A stretch of DNA of 47,973 bases, from the NCBI GenBank assembly GCA_003567475.1, contig PWZL01000070.1:1-47973 (forward strand), read 5' to 3'. The notes beneath the pieces are model-generated. The model was not told where the DNA came from and ran no database searches. It saw nothing but the letters and a program-made list of their open reading frames with translations. The position numbers and the translations under genes are program-made. The first letter of the stretch is position 1. Every line of letters begins with the position of its first letter. Positions 43,601 to 47,973 of this stretch are shown here, one piece after another. This stretch comes from Gammaproteobacteria bacterium (GTDB lineage Bacteria > Pseudomonadota > Gammaproteobacteria > Steroidobacterales > PWYM01).

Positions 43601-44226
43601 CGCGAAAGCTCGCCCGCGCTGTCCAGAACCCGCTGTGCACCGGCGATATCCATCAGCAAGGTGTCGCCGCCCAGCGGCAGCAGCGCCTCATCGGCAATCG
43701 CGAGCACGCGGAGCGCGTACTCGCGACCGGCGTGGGTCACCCGGAGCAGGCCGTCCACAGCGAGGTCCAGGCTTTCTGCCAGCGTCTCGGGTACCACCAC
43801 CGCCGTCAGGTCCCCCACCAGTGCGGTGATCTCCGGTCCCACACCCCCGACCGCAACACCCTCGACGCGAAGCGCTGCCTCGGCGAGGGGATCGATGCCC
43901 AGCAACGCGAGGCTCCGCGGCCGGTGCTCGCCGGCAAGCGCGACACGGCCTTCGATCACGGGTGCCGCCGGCGCGGTGGGCACACGCCGCCGCAGCTCGG
44001 CGTACCAGGCCTCATCCAACCGGCGATCCAACGGCAGCAGCTGATGAGTCGCGATGCCGAAGGCCTGGCGGCTGGATAGCGCGAAGGCGTCTTCCGCCGC
44101 ACCAGAGGCGCTCTGCACCGAGACCCAGGCCGCCACCCCCACGGCAATGCCGAGAAGTGCGAGCAGACTCTGGGCGCGATGGGCGGCCAGATAGCGCAGG
44201 CTCGCGCGCAGCAGCAGCGGGTTCAC
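40612..44226 (-). CDS. FtsX-type ABC permease fused to AttH/CrtC-like lipocalin lipoprotein domain
   Basis: 1204 residues without interruption. Residues 1 to about 815 are a MacB/FtsX-type permease with two MacB-like extracellular parts and at least eight membrane helices in paired blocks (LALLGIAVGVAAWVSV at the start; LLALSLLTLLVGLLLVY, LLGIAGGLLGALAGTLLA, and later helices). Then PRAPLAGVAILVFGVWLAG-C842 is a lipoprotein signal peptide with a perfect L-A-G-C box, and 843-1204 is an AttH/CrtC lipocalin-like domain (HPDHRLEWWYLTAVLRD, FTRLPTTGELHWDGQ, SGRAWLDREWGSSVLDPDVVGWDW). In related operons these are separate genes downstream of the ATPase. An internal GTG at 41763 could start the lipoprotein alone, but no clear ribosome-binding site is seen. 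It starts at GTG overlapping the ATPase stop (GTGA). Confidence 0.85.
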   Translation of the reverse strand: MNPLLLRASLRYLAAHRAQSLLALLGIAVGVAAWVSVQSASGAAEDAFALSSRQAFGIATHQLLPLDRRLDEAWYAELRRRVPTAPAAPVIEGRVALAGEHRPRSLALLGIDPLAEAALRVEGVAVGGVGPEITALVGDLTAVVVPETLAESLDLAVDGLLRVTHAGREYALRVLAIADEALLPLGGDTLLMDIAGAQRVLDSAGELSRVDLVLSAAQVALVADWQPAALELVATVARSQAVTDMTRAYRLNLLALSLLTLLVGLLLVYSTMTHLVAQREVLFARLRALGLDAAALRGLVLREAALLGIAGGLLGALAGTLLARWLVRLVAANISDLYFRVEVQTLAPQPGVMLTGLALGLLAALAGGLAPAVQAANRLAARTRRLRLELGLSAATAAGGLLVLLAFQGLVAGFVGLFLVAVAGVLLVPAALQSVVAVVGRLPALRAGLLTRMTLRDSVAGLVRTRVALAGLALAVATVIALDLMVANFRDSVATWMDESVAGAFVISVDGAVHPDVRDAPLRAAREAVLALPEVEGVVATRFLRLREGADTLLLRAADHPLGVPGLIRGRAGEAFERGEGVLISEPLAMRRGLELGDPIRLAFPAGPVSLPVLGVYRDYLSDRGVVLMSMPGLARWSGDDRPGSLGVLTARPEALRPQLQAVLAAHPGLLLSEAATLRERTLEIFDRTFAVTQVLKVLVAAAAVLGMLGALLAWLLDRRPLRKTLRALGLGVPALRRQAVLETGMLGLATAVVAVPLGTVLAALLVFVINRRAFGWSMQFEILAWPLLQGALLAVLTALVAGVLAAASIRGAPHRLPAPGVPRAPLAGVAILVFGVWLAGCSKPVDRVDASAALDVAGLLAGEAGRERHALVTGPRPFEFPDDHGEHPDHRLEWWYLTAVLRDVAGRRFGVQYTQFRFSLRPRPEHVPDAGSERGWQSRQVYMAHLALTHVEAGEHRHAERFARPGGGLAGVEAAPFNAWIQDWQLTSTTADFLPLLLDAADEHFAVRLEFAPGRGPILHGDAGYSRKGRDPGNASHYFSFTRLPTTGELHWDGQRIEVSGRAWLDREWGSSVLDPDVVGWDWLSLSLADGRDLMLFQLRDASGNTAPFSAGTLVNPDGQLLRKEEGDFQMTPVGHWVSPVTGSRYPVEWQVTVPGAALEFRLKAVLPAQEMRTRVRYWEGLVEALDAQGRRLGEGYLEMTGY

Positions 44227-44918
44227 GGGGCAACCTCCGGGACCAGTCGCCCGCCCTGCAGACGCAGGACGCGGTCGGCGTGACCCACCACCTCCCGGCT
44301 GTGGGTGGCCATCAGCAACGTGATGCCATGCGTCCGGACCACGTCGACGAGCCGGGCGACCACATCGAGCGCCGTCTCGAGATCGAGATTACCGGTCGGC
44401 TCATCGGCCAGCAGAATCGGCGGCCGGTGAACAATGGCGCGGGCGATCGCCACGCGCTGCTGCTCGCCGCCGGAGAGCTGATCCGGCATGCGCATCTCAA
44501 GGCCGGAGAGGCCCAGGCGGTCGAGTTCCTCGATCGCACGCGGACGCGCTTCAGCCAACGATGTTCCCAGCAGGGTCAGCGGCAGGGCGACATTTTCCCA
44601 GGCGCACAGGGTGGGGACGAGGTTGTAGCTCTGGAATACCATGCCGACATGCTGGCGCCGGAACGCGGCACGCGTGGCCTCATCGGCGCTGGAGACCCGG
44701 GATCCGAGCATTTCGATCTCGCCGCGTTCCGGGACTTCCAGCGCGCCGAGCAGATGGAGCAGTGTGGTCTTGCCCGAGCCGCTGCGCCCGAGCAGTACAG
44801 CGAACTCCCCTGCACTGAAGCGCTCGGTCACACCGGCCAGCACCGGTACGCGCCGCGCCGCCTGCCGGTAGGCGTGGCTGACGTCGTGCAGGGCGATGCG
44901 GATGTCTGGAGAGCTCAT
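44223..44918 (-). CDS. ABC transporter ATPase (LolD/MacB-like)
   Basis: 231-residue cytoplasmic ATPase for the FtsX-type permease that follows. Walker A is GRSGSGKTT (residues 44-52), the Q-loop is VFQSYNLVP, the signature is LSGGEQQR, Walker B is ILLADEPTGNLD, and the H-loop is ATHS. AAGGA stands 6 nt before the ATG. The stop overlaps the permease start by 4 nt. Such units extract lipoproteins or act as mechanotransmission exporters; with an AttH-like partner, the group resembles the Att-type ABC systems. Confidence 0.95.
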   Translation of the reverse strand: MSSPDIRIALHDVSHAYRQAARRVPVLAGVTERFSAGEFAVLLGRSGSGKTTLLHLLGALEVPERGEIEMLGSRVSSADEATRAAFRRQHVGMVFQSYNLVPTLCAWENVALPLTLLGTSLAEARPRAIEELDRLGLSGLEMRMPDQLSGGEQQRVAIARAIVHRPPILLADEPTGNLDLETALDVVARLVDVVRTHGITLLMATHSREVVGHADRVLRLQGGRLVPEVAP

Positions 44919-44964
44919 GTCGATTCCTTTCGGCCATGCTTGGCGGGCCCCGGGGCGCCTGAGG

Positions 44965-44971
44965 CATAATA
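44965..44971. promoter_or_regulatory. AT-rich overlapping -10 elements, divergent
   Basis: CATAAT on the plus strand (44965-44970) and TATTAT on the minus strand (44971-44966) overlap in a 126-nt divergent gap. They could serve the small secreted gene and the ABC operon respectively; the -35 regions are poor. Confidence 0.4.
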
Positions 44972-45044
44972 GGGGCAGTCACCCCCCGCTGCCGCGCGTG
45001 CGGCGGGGACCGATATCAGCATAGTGCAACCCGGGGAGAGACCC

Positions 45045-45377
45045 ATGCGAACACTGACGATTCTGGCCCTCGGCCTGCTGGCAGGCGGCAATGCACTGGC
45101 CTGCGACTACCCGAGCGAGCGCGTCGACCGGATGCCGAACGGCACGACCGCCACCATGGATGACATGCTCGAAGCACAAGGCCAGGTACGCGATTACGTC
45201 GCGGCCATGGAGGCTTACATCGAGTGCATGGACGAGGACATCGACGCGAACCGCGAAGTCTATGACGAGGAACGGCTGCGGGTGATGTTGCAGCGGCGGG
45301 ATGCGGCTGTGGAGCAGGTGCGCGAAACGGCCGAAGAATTCAATACTCAGGTGAGACTTTACAACGAAGCGAACTGA
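45045..45377 (+). CDS. Small secreted helical protein
   Basis: 110-residue protein with a signal peptide (MRTLTILALGLLAGGNALA) and a mature helical part (MDDMLEAQGQVRDYVAAMEAYIECMDEDID...VEQVRETAEEFNTQVRLYNEA). Two cysteines (in ACDY and IECM) could bridge. The family is not recognised. The ATG at 45045 has GGGGAGAG upstream; an ATG 21 nt earlier is not supported. It is monocistronic, converging on the DUF6231 gene with an 8-nt gap. Confidence 0.75.
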   Translation: MRTLTILALGLLAGGNALACDYPSERVDRMPNGTTATMDDMLEAQGQVRDYVAAMEAYIECMDEDIDANREVYDEERLRVMLQRRDAAVEQVRETAEEFNTQVRLYNEAN

Positions 45378-45385
45378 GATGACCG

Positions 45386-45868
45386 CTACCAGCGGTAGCG
45401 GTTGAAGTTCTCCGGATTGGCCCAGTTCTCCGGGGGATTCCACTCCCGGGGCGGATTATAGCTGGCGATATCATGCTCATACAGCCGCCAGCCCTCCGCC
45501 GATTCGGCAATTCGGGTAAACCCCAGGGCCAGCATGGCGCTTCGCCCGCGGTCGCTGGACGCGTGCGCGATTGCGAGGACCCGTGCGCAGCGCTCATCGC
45601 GCAACCGAGCCAGCATGGCCTCGCCTTCACGCGGCGAAAGCAGTTCCAGTGCGCCCGCGACGACGCCGGCCGCGAAACGTGTGGCGGGTAAGTCGCTCAA
45701 AGGCTGCTCGGGGTCGAACATCACCGCCTGGGCCGGGAGTTGCGGCGCCAGGGCAGCTATCCAGGCCGGTGGCGCCAGCACCAGGAGCTGTTGGCCTGAC
45801 ACCTCTGCCAGGTGCTCTGTCAGCCAGCTGCTGACCTGATCCACGCCTGGCGGAATTTGTCCGCTCAC
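45386..45868 (-). CDS. DUF6231 family protein
   Basis: 160-residue soluble protein. The C-terminus YEHDIASYN...WNPPENWANPENFNRYRW is the distinctive DUF6231 ending. The N-terminal two-thirds look Rossmann-like (QQLLVLAPPAWIAALAPQ, ATRFAAGVVAGALELLSPREGEAMLARLRD), similar to a methyltransferase-like fold without a SAM motif. Function unknown. Its start overlaps the PspB-like stop by 4 nt, so it is the last gene of the psp-region transcript. Confidence 0.75.
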   Translation of the reverse strand: MSGQIPPGVDQVSSWLTEHLAEVSGQQLLVLAPPAWIAALAPQLPAQAVMFDPEQPLSDLPATRFAAGVVAGALELLSPREGEAMLARLRDERCARVLAIAHASSDRGRSAMLALGFTRIAESAEGWRLYEHDIASYNPPREWNPPENWANPENFNRYRW

Positions 45869-46086
45869 CGGCTACCAAGACTCTCGAACTCGCCCCGCAA
45901 GTGCTCGCGTCGATCGGTAACGATGCGCTCCAACACGGCAAGTCGGTCTTCCATCGCGTCCAGGCGCGCCACGACTTCAGGCGACAGGCGCGAGTTCTGC
46001 TTCCACCGCCGCTTCAGATATTGCGCCAGCAGCGAATAACCAAACGACAACACCAGGATAAGGATCACGAACTCAAACGGATTCAT
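45865..46086 (-). CDS. PspB-like small membrane protein
   Basis: 73-residue protein: one N-terminal membrane helix (FEFVILILVLSFGYSLLAQYL) then a basic/acidic helix (LDAMEDRLAVLERIVTDRREHLRGEF). This is the layout of PspB, which helps to link PspA to the membrane. It is more distant from canonical PspB than the gene at 46979. A related coiled-coil fragment follows the preceding pspC-like gene. Confidence 0.7.
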   Translation of the reverse strand: MNPFEFVILILVLSFGYSLLAQYLKRRWKQNSRLSPEVVARLDAMEDRLAVLERIVTDRREHLRGEFESLGSR

Positions 46087-46158
46087 GCCGACTTTCCTCT
46101 GATTTCCAGCCAGTGCCTCGGGCGCCTGAAACGCCCGGGCGCGATGACACAGCGCGTG

Positions 46159-46270
46159 TCAGGCCGGCGGGCTTTCCCGCCGCAGACGTTCGAATTCGCG
46201 CTCCAGGTCATGGCGCCCATCGGTCGCCAGCCGCTCGAGCACGGCAACCCGCTCGCGAAGGCATGGTCAT
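46159..46270 (-). pseudogene. Frame-broken PspB-like coiled-coil fragment
   Basis: Right after the pspC-like stop (46269-46267) the same frame continues for 36 codons as RERVAVLERLATDGRHDLEREFERLRRESPPA and then stops. It closely resembles the C-terminal helix of the PspB-like gene at 45865 (LAVLERIVTDRREHLRGEFE). ATG codons at 46270 and 46264 are in another frame, so a one-base shift would be needed to join start and helix. It looks like a decayed duplicate, or a tail reached only by readthrough. Confidence 0.55.
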
Positions 46271-46683
46271 CTCCTGTCCCCCCCGCGGGCGCCGAGATCA
46301 CGAAACTCCCTGTCCAGCTGGAACCGGGATGACGTGACATAGCGTTCCATACGCTGCAACCGCAGGTCGAGTTCGCGGAACCGGTGGCGGGCGCCGGAGA
46401 GGGTGGCTTGCGGTGAACGGCGGAGTTCGCGGTCGAACTCCCCGAGCGCCTCACGGCCACGATCAACCTCTTCCCGCCGCGGCAAGAGAATGGCGAGGCC
46501 GAAATATACCAGCAGCGTCGCGGGCATGAAAAACACCAGCGAGATCAGCGCGACGATGCGCGTGCCGGTGACATCGAAACCGAAGTAATCGGCCACGCCA
46601 GCGCAGACACCGAGCAGCTTGCCGCCGCGGGGGTCCCGATACAGGCGCGTGGCGCGCCCCTTGCGCGAATTTGAGTGTGTCAT
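46267..46683 (-). CDS. PspC-domain protein, second copy
   Basis: 138-residue membrane protein. The PspC domain (LYRDPRGGKLLGVCAGVADYFGFDVTGTRIVALISLVFF, then LLVYFGLAILLPRR) occupies residues 14-69, followed by a basic helical tail (LDLRLQRMERYVTSSRFQLDREFRDLGAR). The start overlaps the previous PspC stop by 4 nt. PspC regulates PspA and PspF and responds to secretin and membrane stress. The extended tail ends in a PspB-like helix. Confidence 0.88.
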   Translation of the reverse strand: MTHSNSRKGRATRLYRDPRGGKLLGVCAGVADYFGFDVTGTRIVALISLVFFMPATLLVYFGLAILLPRREEVDRGREALGEFDRELRRSPQATLSGARHRFRELDLRLQRMERYVTSSRFQLDREFRDLGARGGDRR

Positions 46684-46982
46684 GTCCAGTCACCCCCGTT
46701 TCCGGCATCACGATGCCGGGTCCAGAATGTACGCTCTCCCTGCGGATCAGGATGATCCAGCGCACGGTTACGAAGCAGCAGCCCAAGAAGCAGGTAAACC
46801 GGCCCGACGGTGAGAGGCAGCAGCACGAACACCCCCAGCGTGAGCACCCTGACCAGCAACAGGTCGAGCCCGAAGCGCGCGGCGAGACCGGCACACACGC
46901 CGAAGAACCAGCGACGCTCGCGATCCCGCTGCAGTGAGGTCAGCCCTCTCAGCAGCGCATCGAGATTCAACGTGCGGCTCAT
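46680..46982 (-). CDS. PspC-domain protein, first copy
   Basis: 100-residue inner-membrane PspC-type protein: RRWFFGVCAGLAARFGLDLLLVRVLTLGVFVLLPLTVGPVYLLLGLLL is the PspC domain core. The C-terminal part (DPQGERTFW) is short. ATGA overlap with the pspB stop and with the following pspC-like start. Two pspC genes in tandem are less usual than one. Confidence 0.85.
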   Translation of the reverse strand: MSRTLNLDALLRGLTSLQRDRERRWFFGVCAGLAARFGLDLLLVRVLTLGVFVLLPLTVGPVYLLLGLLLRNRALDHPDPQGERTFWTRHRDAGNGGDWT

Positions 46983-47206
46983 ACCCGTTTCCTCCAGTCC
47001 GGCACCTCGTCATCCAGGATGGTCTCCAGCGCGTTGACGCGCGATTCCATCCGTTTTGCGTCCTGCCAGAGATCCTCGAGCATCTGCTCGTCCTCGGCCG
47101 ACAGCCCTTTCGATTCCCGCCACCGGGTGATGTAGTGGAGGAGCAGGGCCAGCGGCACGACAACCGTCAGCAGGATGACCAGCAGCGGGAAAATCATGCC
47201 ATTCAT
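46979..47206 (-). CDS. pspB: Phage shock protein B
   Basis: About 75-residue membrane protein: N-terminal helix (FPLLVILLTVVVPLALLLHYI), then TRWRESKGLSAEDEQMLEDLWQDAKRMESRVNALETIL and ...VPDWRKRV, which is the PspB consensus. Start is ATG at 47206, or GTG at 47209 one codon earlier; AAGG lies upstream. It is 53 nt after pspA and overlaps the first pspC by 4 nt. PspB and PspC sense inner-membrane stress and recruit PspA. Confidence 0.92.
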   Translation of the reverse strand: MNGMIFPLLVILLTVVVPLALLLHYITRWRESKGLSAEDEQMLEDLWQDAKRMESRVNALETILDDEVPDWRKRV

Positions 47207-47259
47207 CACAATTCAGCCTTGTCATAGTGGGCCAGGAAAGCCGGGAACTGCCGGCCTGT

Positions 47260-47949
47260 TCAGCCGGCGTCCCGGTCATCGGCAGCACGCCGACTCATTT
47301 TCTCCTTGAGCTCGCGCAGCTCGAGCTCCACGCGATCCTCGGACTCGAGATCCACGAACTCGTCACGCAGGCTCTTTTTCTGCGCACCAAGATCGTAAGC
47401 CTCGACGCGCGACTCGACATCATCGAGCTTGCGCTCGTACTGCTCGAAGCGCAGCAGGGCATCGTCGATCCGCGTGCTGTGGATCTTCTCACGCATGGCG
47501 AGCTGACTGGAGGCGGTCTTGTGCCGGGTCAGCAGGGTCCGCTGCTTCGCTTTGGCGTCGGCCAGCTTGGCCTCGAGCCTGGCGATGTCGTCGTTGAGCT
47601 TGTTCAGCCCCTCCTCGACAGCGCGCAGCTGCGCCCGGGTACCCTCGGCCGTGCTTTCGATGCGGGACTTCTCGCCAAGTGCCGCCTTGGCCAGATCATC
47701 ACGGCCGCGGGTCACCGCGAGCTCGGCCTTCTCGGTCCAGTCACGCGCGTCGCCCTCGAGCGCCGAGACCTTCCGGCTGAGTTCTTTCTTGTCGGCGATG
47801 CTGCGCGCGGCAGCGGAACGCACCTCGACCAACGTGTCTTCCATCTCCTGAATCATCAGCCGCACCATCTTCTGCGGATCCTCCGCCTTGTCGAGGATGG
47901 CGTTCAGGTTGGAATTCACGATGTCGCTGAAGCGTGAAAAGATGCCCAT
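47260..47949 (-). CDS. pspA: Phage shock protein A
   Basis: 229-residue peripheral membrane protein of the PspA/IM30 (ESCRT-III-like) family. The N-terminal amphipathic helix and MGIFSRFSDIVNSNLNAILDKAEDPQKM are diagnostic; long helices follow, ending ELRELKEKMSRR. It stabilises the inner membrane under proton-motive-force loss and inhibits PspF. GAGGAGA precedes the ATG by 7 nt. The expected sigma54 promoter and pspF lie beyond the right edge of the window, since only 24 nt remain. Confidence 0.96.
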   Translation of the reverse strand: MGIFSRFSDIVNSNLNAILDKAEDPQKMVRLMIQEMEDTLVEVRSAAARSIADKKELSRKVSALEGDARDWTEKAELAVTRGRDDLAKAALGEKSRIESTAEGTRAQLRAVEEGLNKLNDDIARLEAKLADAKAKQRTLLTRHKTASSQLAMREKIHSTRIDDALLRFEQYERKLDDVESRVEAYDLGAQKKSLRDEFVDLESEDRVELELRELKEKMSRRAADDRDAG

Positions 47950-47973
47950 GGCAGGTTCTCCTCAGGGAAAAAA

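Noticed and set aside
40816-44079. 1087-codon frame antisense to the FtsX-AttH gene
   Set aside because: Composition is Gln/Arg/His-rich and it has no ribosome-binding site or domain; the opposite strand encodes recognisable protein.
1-47973. CRISPR arrays, IS elements, tRNA or rRNA genes
   Set aside because: No regularly spaced repeats, no transposase or integrase motifs, and no cloverleaf or rRNA sequence noticed on either strand.

Overview
The window is about 48 kb of GC-rich chromosomal DNA (roughly two-thirds G+C by eye). It is densely coded, with many 4-nt start/stop overlaps and almost no spare sequence. The content suggests a free-living gammaproteobacterium: a full psp envelope-stress operon, a proteobacterial class-I glutamate-cysteine ligase, a YdbH/YdbL-like lipid-transport pair and a possible Gac/Rsm-type small RNA. 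A halophilic or marine lineage near the Chromatiales/Ectothiorhodospiraceae is a guess; no rRNA or ribosomal protein gene is present to fix taxonomy. I saw no transposase, integrase, tRNA, rRNA or CRISPR array, so this reads as core-like chromosome.

Region 1-9.7 kb: a 5'-truncated SLC13-type permease with four tandem TrkA-C domains converges on a long minus-strand series. Read 5' to 3' (9704 down to 2127) this series holds a cytochrome c', a diheme cytochrome c, a SRPBCC-like protein, a second SLC13 permease, a zinc metallopeptidase (Peptidase_Mx type), a circularly permuted ATP-grasp protein and an alpha-E protein. The last three form a compact peptide-modification cluster. Region 10-19.9 kb: a KamA-like radical SAM protein with an altered PLP motif, an SDR, a CMD-like protein, and a SnoaL-like/TetR operon behind a perfect 18-bp palindrome. 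These are followed by an AbgT transporter, a quinone oxidoreductase, a second SDR and a ferredoxin-reductase-type flavoprotein.

Region 19.9-28.4 kb: two tandem paralogous membrane-anchored proteins of unknown function lie downstream of gshA. Next come a translationally coupled flavoprotein/PNPOx pair, a DUF4412-like periplasmic protein and a bactofilin. A YheT-type hydrolase follows, coupled to an unusual receiver-TM-OmpA-like protein. Region 28.5-34 kb: a DUF6279 lipoprotein diverges from a YdbH-like AsmA-family protein followed by a lipoprotein form of YdbL (DUF1318), a candidate inner-to-outer-membrane lipid bridge. A second AbgT transporter follows.

Region 34-45 kb: a PAS-GGDEF-EAL c-di-GMP protein is coupled to a penicillin-acylase-family Ntn hydrolase. 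It converges on a beta-barrel/alpha-beta hydrolase pair. Between 40339 and 40611 lies the most striking non-coding locus: a highly structured minus-strand RNA of about 200 nt with a sigma70 promoter, a perfect intrinsic terminator, GGA motifs in two hairpin loops, and an inverted repeat centred near -64 as in Gac-controlled CsrB/RsmY-class RNAs. Upstream of it are an ABC ATPase and a 1204-residue protein that joins an FtsX-type permease to an AttH-like lipoprotein domain, with the lipobox buried at the junction. Region 45-48 kb: the psp operon (pspA, pspB, two pspC-like genes, a broken coiled-coil fragment, a PspB-like gene and a DUF6231 gene).
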